The position numbers and the translations under genes were made by a program. A model generated the notes under the pieces. That model saw nothing but the letters and a program-made list of their open reading frames with translations. It searched no databases and was not told the origin of the DNA. DNA of 64,000 nt from Parapristionchus giblindavisi (lineage: Eukaryota > Nematoda > Chromadorea > Rhabditida > Diplogasteridae): positions 981,501-1,045,500 of the forward strand of contig CALSFV010000203.1 of assembly GCA_943737045.1 (NCBI GenBank). Direction: 5' to 3'. Position 1 is the first letter of the stretch. Each line of letters begins with the position of its first letter. Below are positions 11,975 through 24,600 of this stretch, piece after piece.

Positions 11975-13673
11975 ATGGACACTCTTTATGAACCAAATTA
12001 TTCTTTGGTCGATGCATTCCTTATTCTGTATGGTGTACTACTTGGAATTGGATTGGTTCTCACTCTAACCTTCTTCCTCGCACTTTTCAGAGGAAGAAAG
12101 ATCTTGTTAAAGGTATTTTTTTCGAGATTATCATATCAGTTCAACGCTGATTTCAGTGGCCTTTCTATGTCATTGTTATCTGTCTAACTATCACCGATAT
12201 TCTCTTCTTTATTGTCGAAATCGCTTTTATCTTCCCTGATATGCTAAAAGGAAGATGTGTGCCTGATCCGGTTTGATAAAAAATATTTTAAAGTTTATTT
12301 GGAATTTATTGATTTATGAATTGATTTAGGGAGATTACGCATCCGATGATGCAACGACTGCTGGTCTCAGTCCATCAGATATCGAAGACCAGACGATGTA
12401 TGCTTATGATATGATTGATCTGGTTACAGACAAGGCTGTTCTCTACTTTACTCTATTGATGGCGATCAACAGATTTTCTGTATTTGTCGTTACTAGAATG
12501 CAAACCATTTTTTCAAGGTATGAATTTGCATGAGAGATAACGAGAAAGAACGTTATGTTTCTTGCAGTGAATACGTGAATATAACACTAATGGTCTGTAT
12601 CTTGGTCATCGGTGTTGTATCAGTCTTCGAGATAGTTTTCGTCCCCAAGAAGACAATTAACTTGAATACATCTACCACCACATCAGGAAGTGCCTTTGTT
12701 AATGCAGATATTTTCTACTCGGTAATTTGTCGCTAGTTTACTCGTTTCCTAGTTAACAATCATGACGTACTCGTTAGGGGATTACTCCATTAAATGACTA
12801 GGTTATAACATACAATTTTAGTTCACATTAGATTTAATATTGTAATATTTGTACTTTCCTAAATTAATAATTGTGCTTAATGATATTTCTATGTGTACGG
12901 TTTCTTGTCGGGCTAGAGAACCTCAGATTAATGAAAGACGGGAAAGATCATTTGCAAATGCGCTAATCAAATCTTTTTACGTCTAGTTAAATAGGCGATA
13001 CTGAAATATCAGGGATATCAAATAGAGTGATATCTGATGCGAACGTGATTATTTGATTATCGCGAAAGTGCGAAAATGTCTCATTCAGATAGCGACTTAC
13101 ATAGACTACTTCATTCCGTTTGTCATCGTCGCAATCTATATATCCATCTACTTCGCACTCCAACGCAAACGACGTTTAAGCGTGTAAGTTATCCTCGATG
13201 TAATAAGGAAGTAAACTAAGAATATTCTCGATATACAGAGTACACAGAGCAGAGCAGTCATCGTCCAATAACCTGACGAATGTGAAAAATAGTAAGACTA
13301 AAGATGATAGGAAACTACTTCTACAATCGCTATTAGTTGCATTATTCCTGCAGGTATAAATTACCCTTAGTATCAGAATGGTTGCATTTATTTTATTCAG
13401 ATGACTAATATTTTAATCATTGTCTCGGATAATTTGGTTTTGGATGACGGGGTGAGAGTTCGCCTACATTCTGACCGAAATATGCCTTAATATGACATAA
13501 TTTAGAGTGAATTCATCCTCTACATGTGTGCAACGATATCCTCTGTCTTCAATCACGCCATTCATGCTGTTATATTCTTATGTTCAAATGCAACCGTTCG
13601 GAGTTTTCTTCCGTTCAATTGCTTCAAGAAACATTTCCATTTTTCCTCAGCATCACGAACAGACACCAAATGA
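11975..13673 (+). CDS. seven-transmembrane receptor, nematode serpentine type
   Basis: This is a rhodopsin-like GPCR of about 340 residues assembled from eight exons with consistent phases. TM1 is DAFLILYGVLLGIGLVLTLT (11975-12113). TM2 is FYVIVICLTITDILFFIVEI. TM3 (12330-12518) ends in the motif LLMAINRFSVFVV, where NRF takes the place of the DRY motif, as in several nematode chemoreceptor families such as Srx. TM4 is ITLMVCILVIGVVSVFEIVF. A Thr/Asn-rich extracellular loop follows, then TM5 IDYFIPFVIVAIYISIYFAL (13088-13183). TM6 is LLLQSLLVALFLQMTNILII, and TM7 is FILYMCATISSVFNHAIHAV. The tail ends in SRTDTK with TGA at 13671. It is likely a chemosensory or neuropeptide receptor. The ligand and exact family cannot be read from the sequence. 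The largest intron (about 12736-13087) is AT-rich and empty. Confidence 0.82.
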
Positions 13674-14774
13674 TTGTGATCTTTCGTTCTAAGTATTTAT
13701 TCTTTATTCTGTTCACTGATAAGACGACATTCGCAATATTGTAAATTTGGGTCGACGTAAACTTTTTTTCTATTATTGAAATTTACTGTTTTGAATTGTT
13801 TTGCTGCGCACAATGTGCGTTGATAAATATATCTCAAATGTTTATGGTGGACAACTTCGCGTGATCATGCAAATCCTTTACATCTCGCTTACTCTGGTGT
13901 TGAATTCCTTGCATGATCCAAGTAAAATTCGTGCAATTAGTGGCATGATCATGCATGGAATATACACGAATCATGCATGGATTATCCGTGATCATGCATG
14001 GATTCTGTCATTCCATGTATGATCACGGAAAATTCATGCATGATCACGGAAGATCCATGCATGATCACGAACGATGGATATTCCATGCATGATCATGCAT
14101 GGAATGTCGAATCATGCATGATTATACTAGTATTCGTGATCATGCAAGGATTTCAACTCCAGAGTATGCAAGTGATATGCAAAACGTTAAAGGGATCACT
14201 CATCAATTCTTTATCGTAGTGGTAAATCAGCGGATTACTAAGCGAATTGTCGTGACTTCGAACCATATCTTCCAAATGTTGAATTTTCTAAGAGGCGTCT
14301 TTGCTAGCGATATCAAGCATGATTTATTCATGATTCTAAGCTGAATTAGCAAACAACAGCTTGCGGTACATCTTTGTAATACATCTTTTTAGTATAATAC
14401 ATCTTTCTTACCTTTCTGTCTTCACAGTTTGATCGCGAAAATATTCGCGGGAGATCACCTTTAAAGTGACACCTTTAAATGGGCAAAGTCAATTCGCGTT
14501 TGCCAGTGAGAAAAGGTCGTTCAAACGCCCGCGCTTTTCGCAATGCGCAAATGATGTGCAGGTCTCGTCAGTTTGGAATGTCTCACTGCGCGTGCGTGTC
14601 TTTTCGAAATGTTGTGACCCACCTTCTTTCTCCACTCTTCTCATACCACACACGTACCGTTTATCATAATCATTGTTCATTCATATTTGTCACCTCTTCT
14701 AAACCTTGAATATCGTATTAACATTCACTTTTCAGACTTAGTTTCTACTTGTCTCTCAACTCTTTCAACTTAAG
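13674..14774. other. intergenic region with foldback element and GC-rich upstream sequence of the export-factor gene
   Basis: The left half holds the foldback repeat described separately. The right half (about 14440-14640) is rich in CG dinucleotides (GCGTTTGCC, CGCCCGCGC, CACTGCGCGTGCG) and contains two direct copies of ACCTTTAAA at about 14457 and 14471. This is a plausible promoter of the downstream ALY/REF gene, although no factor can be named. Confidence 0.45.
13887..14169. mobile_element. foldback / MITE-like element with inverted termini and palindromic internal repeats
   Basis: The left arm at 13887-13919 is an imperfect inverted copy of the right arm at 14137-14169. Aligned, they share CTCTGG, GTTGAA and CCTTGCATGATC with about three mismatches in 33 positions. 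Between the arms lie about eight copies, in both orientations, of a unit TGATCATGCATGGA. These include an exact 26-bp palindrome at 14080-14105 centred on ATGATCAT and a shorter one at about 14110-14123. Further weaker copies lie at 13861 and beyond the right arm. There is no coding frame. The structure fits a non-autonomous foldback transposon or MITE. No target-site duplication is clear, so transposition is inferred. Confidence 0.6.
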
Positions 14775-16226
14775 ATGTCAATGGTCAATCTCTCGTTGGA
14801 CGATATCATCGCTAAGAACAGGGTTAGTTATTTTATTATAATATATCCCGTCTTTTGTCATGTATTCAGTCATTCTTATTGCAATCTCAATCAAAGTAAT
14901 ACACATTTTCTAAAATTAAGCAACTGCGACATAGCTCTGAAACAATGTGACCTTATAGAACCTGTTGTAAACAAGAGAGAGACCCTTCACTATTGATTGA
15001 TTGTTATAGGCGAACAAGAAGGGACGAGGACAGGATAGCTCATTCAAGAGCGATTCTATCAGTGGAAAACGCAGCAGCAATACTGGAGGACGCAGAACTC
15101 GTGGAGGAGGAAGCTTCGCTAACACTAGAGTAAGCTCTCAACCATAATCCTATCTTAAGCACTTAATAGTACTAAGTTTCTAACTCTTTGTTAATTTTAG
15201 AGCGTGCCCGCCGGTAGATGGCGCAACGACAAGTTCTCAAATGAAGAGGCCGGTTCCGGACGTGGAGCCGTCCTCTCCACCATTGCTGTGAACAAGAAAG
15301 TTCGAGTGAATCTCTCGAATCTGGCCGTTACTGTGATGAGCGCCGATCTGGAGGTTCTTCCACCCTTCATATAACCTGAGTCTTCTATGGAACCGAGAAA
15401 GAGTTGATATCGGGATATTGTGGTCGCCCTTCGTATATGGTCATCACCTACGTGAACCAATCAAGTGCTTCCCAATGGATGGACTCTTCCTCCTCCTCCT
15501 CTCTTTACTCTTACACCAATAGTCCTTGTTCATTCATTCACTATCGAGTGTGGTGAGTCATCAACGATTACTCTTTCAGGAACTCTTCGCTAACTATAAT
15601 ATCGATTCGGCCACTGTTCACTATGGAGAGGGTGGACAGCCCCTCGGAACTGGTGATGTCATCTTGAGAAAGAAGGATGCTCTCAGAATTGTTCAAGACT
15701 TCAAGGGCGTCTCCGTTGATGGTGAGTACAACTTGAGTATGATGCAAGCGATTACAATGATACGTAGTCATCGTATGAAATGTTTCATCAGTTACACATT
15801 TATAATCACTTATTATTCAGGTCAACGTCTCGTAATGGTCATTGTCGATGGAGAGGCCTCTGGTACTGCTTCCGTCTTCGATCGTGTTCAAGTCTCAGAC
15901 CGAAGCGGTCCTCGTCGCGTATCCGGTGGTGGCATCCAGAAACGGTAAGTAGCACTCATCCTAAGCGTGATCTTAACTTAACTCTTAACTTAACTTAAGG
16001 ACAGTCTTAACTTACTTATTTCAGCTCAAGTGGAGGCCCAAGCGGTGGACGTCGCAGCGGAGGAGGTCGTCATCCCCTTGATCGCTTTGAGGACTCAGCT
16101 CCACGTGGAGCATCAGGCGGACGTGGAGGACGTCGTGGTGGCAAACAACCGAAGAAACCAAAGACTGAGGCTGAACTTGACGCTGAACTCGATGCTTACA
16201 TGAAGAAGGATTCCACTATGGAGTAG
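14775..16226 (+). CDS. aly: ALY/REF mRNA export adaptor (TREX complex)
   Basis: This RNA-binding adaptor couples splicing to nuclear mRNA export within TREX, binding the helicase UAP56 and the export receptor NXF1. The N-terminal box VNLSLDDIIAKN is the UAP56-binding motif of the family. An Arg/Gly-rich segment follows (GGRRTRGGGSFANTR). The RRM spans exons at about 15201-15369, 15581-15721 and 15822-15944: VRVNLSNLAVTVMSADLEELF, then ATVHYGEGGQPLGTGDVI, then GQRLVMVIVDGEA. A second Gly/Arg-rich region precedes the C-terminal UAP56-binding motif, TEAELDAELDAYMKK, ending at TAG 16224-16226. Length is about 260 residues, typical of the family. The donor after ADLE is GAGgttctt, a poor match to consensus, although the join restores the family sequence. 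Which of the nematode ALY paralogues this is cannot be told. Confidence 0.93.
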
Positions 16227-16611
16227 ACTCCGGCCCCGTTTGTATCCAATACTGATCTACCCCTACTACTTGCTTTGTCTCTATATTCCTCTATCCACAA
16301 TGATCCTCACCATCCCAGGAATCCACTCGTTTATTTATGTGTACATACTCTCATTTTCTTGTATTTCATCTCTTGTTATATTGGTAGTTATAATCTCCCT
16401 TACTAAGTTATCCTCACCTAGTGTTATATAACAATGTTTCCTTGATCCGTTTTAATATAGATTGTTCATCCCCAAATGTCCCCGTCCCATAAGTGTGTCA
16501 GTCTCTCGCATTGTTATTTTCTCACCGTTTGTATTCTGATACAACAATCGTCGTATTTCATTGGCTGTCGTCTCTCAGATACCATAAGCACTATCGAAAT
16601 TAATAAATGTT

Positions 16612-16617
16612 TGTGCT
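16612..16617 (+). terminator. AATAAA polyadenylation signal for the ALY/REF gene
   Basis: This is a canonical AATAAA hexamer about 390 bases after the ALY/REF stop codon, in an AT-rich 3' untranslated context. Confidence 0.5.
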
Positions 16618-17327
16618 TTAACGAGTTCATTATCATATTCACTCAAATATGCTCATTGATCTGGAGATTTCGTTCATTATCATGTACAAAAGACTCACTT
16701 AGTCTATGGTTATAACTAATGGAGTGGAATGATTGATTAGAAGAGGATAAAGAGGGGAATGCCTTGAGGGCTAAGCAAAGGAACCATTCAAGAGGATAGG
16801 GTCAAGTGTGTGAACACATCGAATGCTTCTTCTTTATCTAAACTGTTCTCCTTTCCTCTCTCTCCCTAGCCCTTACACCTCTCCTCCCTCTCCCCCCATC
16901 CTCTTCATCTGACCCCTCTCTCTTGGTCAACCCATCCTACCGATCGATCAACCGTCCCTCTGTCCCTCTTACCATCTCCTCCCTCTCTCTCCCTTTATCC
17001 TTCCATCTCCTCTCTTTACTTAAGTCTTCTCTCCTTCTTATTCCGTCTACCACACGGAGAAAACTTCTGGTCTCGTTCTTCTTCTCTTCTCTTTTGATCT
17101 CACAGTACATCCGATATCTCGTTCTATTTGCTTGTTCTTCTCAGATTCTTCCTCCATGTGCTTCATTCATTTCTTGACACTCTTCTAATCATACAAATCA
17201 ATATACTTCTACTACTTCTTCATCTTCTACTTCTTCTTTTTTCTCTGTTGACACACACACATATACACACAGGTGGCAGTTCAGTGTTCTTCTATCTACT
17301 ACTCCTTCATCTCCTCTTCTACGCAGT

Positions 17328-17337
17328 CCCCCCCCCC
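17328..17337 (+). repeat. poly-C tract, 10 bases
   Basis: A 10-base C run lies in the CT-rich upstream region of liprin-beta. Confidence 0.85.
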
Positions 17338-17554
17338 TCTAGTAGAGTAGTCCTTCAACCATCTTCAACCACTCTAACCCATCTTGTGTACTCTCTCTTG
17401 ACCATCATCTAACTACCGATTATATTTTGATGACAACCGATTAATCTCATCTCCTCATTCTTCCTTAGATGGGTAAAACGGGGATATATGATGGGTATCC
17501 GCTATTGTTCCCTTATTTCTCCTCCCCTCATCTCATCTCCTATCCTTCTTATTC

Positions 17555-17563
17555 TATAAAAAG
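17555..17563 (+). promoter_or_regulatory. candidate TATA box upstream of liprin-beta
   Basis: TATAAAAAG stands out in an otherwise CT-rich stretch about 1.05 kb before the first liprin-beta ATG. It is only a sequence match. A leader intron or spliced-leader addition would be needed to bridge the distance. Confidence 0.2.
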
Positions 17564-18612
17564 TGCGTTGGAGGATGTCTAATCTGCATAAGAGTGACCA
17601 AGGATAGTTAGATATAGAGAGAGAGGTACTGTCCATCCTATTTCTCTTCTCTCTATCCTCTCTCCAACAGGATCATACTACTTTGTTCGTCTCTTTTTTC
17701 ACTAATCTCAATCCGTTCCTTTATCCCTTCTATCGACTTGATCAATTCGATGACCTCATCCATCTATCTATCACTGATTCTTTCCGTCTCCCGTTAAACA
17801 CTATCAATTCTCTTCTTCATCTTCAGCTTCATTCACATATATCATGTCTCTCTCTCGACTGCTCAAACAGTAGCTATGGTTGCCCTTCTTTCAATTGAGA
17901 GAAAGAGATCCTCTTCAATATGAAGTTCCCACGCTCAGCTTGATCCACTTCTTCTCTATTACTTCCATCTACTATTGCATATCTCTCTTAATCTACGAGT
18001 AAACACAGCCCTCTTCATCGCTCTGTACTCTTCCTCCTTGTATAGGTCACACCATCTGTTACCATTCATATGTATTTCCCCCTATTGTTGCCCTTCTTTC
18101 CTCCTCCTCCTCCTCTTCTGTCATCTCGACCACTTTCCTTATTCTTCTTCCATATCTGAGTCAACTCCTCGTCTTCCGTCTTTTCCCTTTAATTTCCTCT
18201 TCTTCCCTTTTTGCTCCACCCCCAATCTCCTCTTTTGATCATAACAATACCGAACCTTTCTTTTCCCATTAGTTCTTGTGTCTATTCTATTCTATTCTCA
18301 TTCCCCTAACCGCACCCTTCATCCGTCCCTCGTACTCCCTCTATTCATCTTCTTCTCACCATTCATTATCTATTCATCATATCAAACGTACTTATCTCAT
18401 CTCTTTCGTTTTTTTTGTCTCTTACTCTTTCTTTCATCTCCATCTCCACTATATAAGATATTCTCATCATTTGCAACTCTTTCTTCTTCATTCCTTTCTC
18501 ATACCTTGCCTCATCACTTTTTAAGTGCTCATTTAACCCTACGAGACAGTGAATCACAAGCTCTTCTTCCTCTCTTGTACCACTCCCACTTAACAATTAC
18601 CAATAATAGGAG

Positions 18613-21600
18613 ATGGATGATGGTTACGCGGAGGCGAATCATCTACTATCTGCTACTCTCGAACAATTGGATGATATACTATCACATGGTTAGTTTAACT
18701 TTTAATCTTTGATCTTTAATATTTATATCGTTCGAGTTAAGATTTCATTGTTCTACCTTGTTTTGATTCATAGAATTGTTATGAAGATGTGAGGTACAAG
18801 TAGAGTGTGCTTGTCGCACTGATAAATCCTCTCCCTTGGATCTTATCTTCTTTCTTCTATTCATCCCTTCTCCTCGTTGCCCTCTTCTTTCTTATCATCA
18901 TAGACTCTTTCTCTCTTCTCTTTTGACACATTGTTGTTATCACTCCCGAATGGATCGACAATAAGTTCGACAACTTCATCATTCCTCTATCTCTCTTCAT
19001 CTCTTCTTTCTATTCATTGGTTCTATTTTCTCAGCTCAATCACTCAAATAATTCTATCTATTTTGTTCATCACTGCTATCTTCTCGTTCTATGCATTCAT
19101 TGTGCCATGATACCCCTCTAATACCTCCAATCTCCTTTACTGTTCGCTATTCTGATCTATCCTGTTCTCCGTTGCTAATCTCTGCCTTGAGGGCCATGTA
19201 CCCACTTGATTGATTGTCGTCTAATTGTCCGAATTGAATTAGGCTATGAAGGCGAAGAGATTGATGAGATAGAGGGACAATAAAGGTAGACAGTAACGAT
19301 AGGTATTGAGAGAAGTAGTTAGAGAGAGGGAGAAGGGAGTGGACCGCTACAAGCCAAAAAGGAATAGAAGAGAGGAGGAGTAAACCAGTCTGGTTGATGC
19401 TTCTCTTACCTTTTCATTTGTCATTCCTCCTCCTCTTTTCTACTCATCGTCTTCAAGTCCTCATAGTACAATTGTATCTATGAATGTCCAGATGTTTTCT
19501 ATCCATGATCCTTCTTTGTGTATTCACCGACCCTCATTCTCTCGTCGTTTTTATTCGATTTTATAGAACATATGTCCCGGTCTTTGACTGATAGATAGGT
19601 TGAAAGGGAGAAACGTTTTGTACAGGCTAGAGAGCGGAGAGTGTTCACTGATTTATGAGTAGCATATCCCTCTCTCTATCACTCTCTCCCTCTGCCTCTC
19701 CCCTCTCTCTCCTTCTCTCTCGTTTCTCCCCTTAATCTCCCGCCTCCTCGTTCGCTTCTTTCGACAGTCCCTGGCACATGTTGGAAAGACCAAAGAGCAT
19801 CTGATCTTTGATCGATTACAGACAGATGGAATAGAGATAGGAGAGAATAGTTGAGAGTAAGTGGAAGTAGTGTAAGAGGTACAATCTACTCAAGTACATA
19901 CAATACAGTTATCTTCTTCTTGTCCCCATCCCATTCACTCTTTTCGTTCCAATTGAGTAACCATCACTCACTCCTCTCACTCTCTATACTTCTCAATGTA
20001 AAATACACCTGTTCTAGTCATGTCCTTCATACGGTCCATTTCATCTTCCTTTCCCTTTAAGGACATCGTCTGAACAGTGAGAGAAGACAAATCGAGTCTT
20101 CTTCAACCACCGGAGGTGTCCCTTCTCTTAAAAACAACTCGCACCACATTATGGAGGTTGGTTGCTCACGTAAGTAAGAGTGGGACACAATTGAGAAGTA
20201 CTTTGTTATAGATGAACAGGCTTCAAACTGACGAGAATGGAAACGGAAAAGAGAACACGAATGGACTCTGGCAGACCAATGCGTGGAGTGATCAGGATAG
20301 ACGAAGTAAGGGAACAAAGATCAAAGATCAAAGATTGCCCTAGATAACATGGAACAATTTATGGGCCGGTTGGTGTGCCATTCGCTTTGAATGGCATCAG
20401 CATATACAAAAAGATTAATGGTACTCAGTCGGTTTTCCTCGTCTTCCTTCATAGAATAAAAGAGGAAACAGGATATTATCCTCCAATTCGTAGATGAAGG
20501 CAGAAGTAGTAGAAGAAGGAAAAGGGGAGACTGAACAAAGTAGTCACCACAAATCTTCGATTCTATTTACTTTTGCTATTAAGAATTTACATTATTCACG
20601 GAACCTTTGATCCTCTGCGATTCATGCGTCATTTGCACATAAATTATTCTGTAGCGTTCGCACGATTTTTCCCATTTATGCTACTTTCTGTTCCTGAAAA
20701 GAAAAAAAAGGAAATGATAGATATGCGTCGCTCATGATAGCTATTCCAGATTCATCGGGCAGCTCTGGAGCTGAGAGTCCTCCTACGGATCTTCCAACAT
20801 CATCTGCATCATCAACCGCGATCTGTAGTCCTTTCGAGCAATTCATAAGGGTATGACCATACTATCCATTGTACGAGACGTACACCCCAACCCTTTGAAA
20901 TGGCGATGACGTTTCGTTGACAATAGACGAGAATAGCAATCAGTTGACACAAGAGAGTCATCTTAGGCCCTCGTAGTATGTGAACACACGCTTGACCCCC
21001 TTCCTCTTCCCCCCTTCATTGGTTATAAACAGTAAATAGAAATTTGAAGTATTCAGGCAATCGACTCGAATGAATTGGCTGATAAACCGGATCTCGAGAC
21101 ACAATTGAAGATTATGAAGTGGATGACAGGAGATGAAGTAAATTAATTATTAATTTAAACCAGTTTTAAACATTAATTTTATCAAGGTTTATTTTAATTG
21201 CGCATAGATTAAAAATAGACGCATCAATGAAAATTTGATTATGCCGCCGCTTTCTCTAGACATGTACAAAAGTGGCAGTTGTTATGATTCGTGATATCCA
21301 TGATTACCTTAAAATTACCTTAAAAAATGGAACAATTGTCACAATTTTTGACATTGGGATATTCTTTTACATGTTACTATAAACATTTTGATCTGATTAT
21401 ATGGTATTCGAGCGTCTACGACCTTGTCCTGTCGACTTTTGACGAAAAAAGTGAGATTAATCCCAGATAGTGCCATTGAACAAAACTTGGATAGTGTAGA
21501 TTTTCCATTTAATAATCGCATGTGATTCTTACCGTGATGCAAAATTTTAAAATAAATATAAACTCACTGAAGATACTATGAGAGATACATATAATCAAAA

Positions 21601-24600
21601 CCAGGCAATGAAATTACGAGCTCAAATTCTACAGTATACAAAGTGCTTCATCAGTTTTTTTTACATTTTACCTGCATAAGCGAATGTGGGCAGCGCAGAT
21701 ACACTCACAATTCTCAGATTTGAGAACAGCAAGATTTTGAAAAAATGACATTCGAAGAATTTTTGAGTTCTTGTAGCAATTGGACACTTTTTTTCTGGAA
21801 AATTTGCTCGTTTTGACTGTATTGCAAAGATGAATGTCTCTTTGATCATTTTTTAAATATTTTGAACGATTCTTTGATCTTATTTCTAATATTTCCCGAT
21901 AGACTGAGGGGCTATTGTACCGTAGTCATATGATGTTGTGGGTAGAGGAGGGGGTAATTATAGGTGTATCTCATAGGATTGATTGATTGGATATGAGTGC
22001 TGATTAGTATTGTCTATGTGAAGCAGAGAGATATAGATAGGATATGATTGATGTCGTATTGGAGAGACTGGTCATAAATGTCGGATACTTGTACACAACT
22101 TGAGTAGATATTGGAGGAAGAGTGAGGGTGGAATGAGTGGAGGGATGAGAGGGGGGAAGAGAGGTTGGGGAGAGTCAGAGAGAGGTAGGACTCGTCGTTG
22201 TGGAGTAAGGAATGTGTGGAATGCGGGTTGTGATAGGGGAGAGAGATTGTGACTCTGCAGAGGAGACAATGGAAGGAATGAACAGAGAGAGATTTAGAAG
22301 AATTCCACATTGTAACGCCATTCCGAACACCTTTATGACCCTGAATCAGGTCCTACCGTACACCCAAATAGGATACTGTAGATCAACATTATAATTTTTA
22401 TATGAATTGTATCTTGCAATATGATTACAAATGCTACAAAGTCATTCAATCTTTCTAACTACAATTGGTTCGTCTCAGTCATAGTAGTTTGGACTAAGGA
22501 GAGAGAAGGATCAACATCCGTTGTACTATTTAATAAGCTCATGGGAGGGTTAACGTCTAAGGAGAGACGGAGAGAGGGAGTGCGCTCCTTCTACTGGATA
22601 AGGACACCGATAATTGGTGAAGAAAAGGAGAAAGGAGGGGGGGGGGAAGAGGAGGTCCTTCTCGTGGATCCAATTGGTAGTAGAAGGAGAAGAGCTCTTT
22701 CTCTTTGTCAACGAGAGACTCACAATCGACTCACTAATTTATCCCTTTTCTCTTTCCTTTCTCATGTACTTCTATCTCTCTCTCATCTACTTCTTTCAGT
22801 TCTGTTTACCGTTCCTATGAGCCGCATCTCTTCATAATCCAACTGAACAACCTCTCATTACATGAAATGTCTCTCGTCTTAATCAGATTATCTACTCTCT
22901 TCTCTCTTACATCAATTCACCATCTCATTCAACGTTTCTCTTGGTTCCTCTTTCTGGCCTTCTAGAATATGTATGAAAAAAGTTCATACTTTCCCGAGTT
23001 GTGTCTATTTCTCTCTCTTGATAGACTTCTTCCTCTTCGTTGATCGTAGATCTTAGTGTGAAAGTCACATCATGAGATATCCTTGAAGTGACCAGTCTCT
23101 GATAGATGTCCGAGAGTGAGAGTAGAAGGAAAGGTAAGGAAGAGGAGGAGGAGAGGAGGATAGTGTGATGATGAGTAGAAGAGGGGAGGAGAGAAGGCAA
23201 CAGGTGCTACTTCTTCATCAGTCTTTCATCCCTTCTCACTCTTCCTTCCTTCACTATACTTGTGAATGTCTTGACTTCGTCTAATGGACCATCCATTCGA
23301 TTCTTCATCTTTATCCGCCCTGGATGATGATCAACCATCGACTATTCCACTAAGAGAAAGTCCTCTGTCTTCATCACTTCATCGACAGTCAGGACGTCTT
23401 CCTACTGGATCATCTATTGATTCCTATGAACTAGTTGGATTCAGAGGATCAGGATCATCCTCGATCTTCAAGGAATCGTCCTCTGTAAAATCTCATAACA
23501 GGTATTCTTCAGATCCCATATGCCCCTATTCCTGCCCCTCTAGTTCTACTCTTTCTTCTCTTTCCTGCATTATTCTACCATGATTGCCAAGCATTAAACG
23601 TTCCGGCGCATGAATAATTCTTCTTTTCCAAATAGAAGATGCGTTCAGTATCTCAATTCGTCTTCGACTCTATCTGTCTGTCTCTCTCTCGCTCCCTGTT
23701 GTCGCTCTTCATCATCAGCTTCCTCTCTTCTGTCTTAGTCTCTATTACAAAAGGACCAGTAATGTCTCTCGTGTCTTTCCATGAGACACAATCCGTCTTT
23801 TTTACGGCAAGCTTCTATTATCTCCCTTTGCCTCCTCCCTCCACGCCATCCATTCTACCCACTCCATTTGCTACATTTCAAACCAAACTCATCCTCTTTC
23901 CTACACCAATTCCTCCATCATCGTGCACAAATATTGCTCTCATATTTCGATATGATAAGCCATTACATCACCGTATTTTCTTACTCTCGTCATCCTCTGC
24001 GCTCTTTCACATAGTATGTAGCTTTATAGCATTCATTTGATTATCCATCGTCTGAGTAAGCCCCTCTACCTCCTCTCCATTTTTCATTCCTCCGCCCTCT
24101 CTATATCCCTCTCTCCCCTCCCCCTATCTATGCCTCCATAAGTGATGGAACAACACAACTTATTCAGAGGAAGTAGCTGTCACAGTTCTCAGCGTCCCAT
24201 ACTACCATACGCTCCTCACTATTCCGATTCTGGATTTGGCTCCGCCCTCTCATCCGGATCATCCTCCTCATATCTCCCGCCACCCCCTCCATATCGATGC
24301 ATTCGATCATCTAAGCAGCAACACAGAATTCATCGATCATTTTCTGATTCCAAGTACACGGGTAATGTAGGAGGATCGATTCCCTCTACTGGAGTCTATC
24401 CATCCATGGATCCTTCGAGACAAATACGAGGACTCTCATGGTCTTCACGCATATCTCTTGTAAGTTCACGGTATTCATTCTGTAATAATGCCAAAATGAA
24501 TGCTAAAGGCATTCCAGTGAACGTCTACCACGAAGTCGGAAAATATGAGTGAAAGTTTGCAAAATATGGGTGGGAAGGATTTGGGGTAAACTGAGGTACG

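Larger units (their letters stand above)
16627..18612 (+). other. pyrimidine-rich intergenic region upstream of liprin-beta
   Basis: From about 16840 to 18540 the plus strand is overwhelmingly C and T, with few purines for hundreds of bases. The many Ser/Leu/Phe frames here are a consequence of that composition and show no domain or splice pattern. The stretch includes a 10-base poly-C at 17328-17337 and a TATAAAAAG box at about 17555. The box is a candidate core promoter for hlb-1 but is unproven. There is no other recognisable gene. Confidence 0.5.

Noticed and set aside
13861..14170. Regularly repeated 14-mer considered as a CRISPR-like array
   Set aside because: The repeats occur in both orientations with variable short spacing and lie in a eukaryotic intergenic region, so a foldback element is the better reading.
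16923..18712. Several Ser/Leu/Phe-rich plus-strand frames
   Set aside because: They follow from the pyrimidine-rich composition and have no motif, no consistent splice phases and no homology that I can see.
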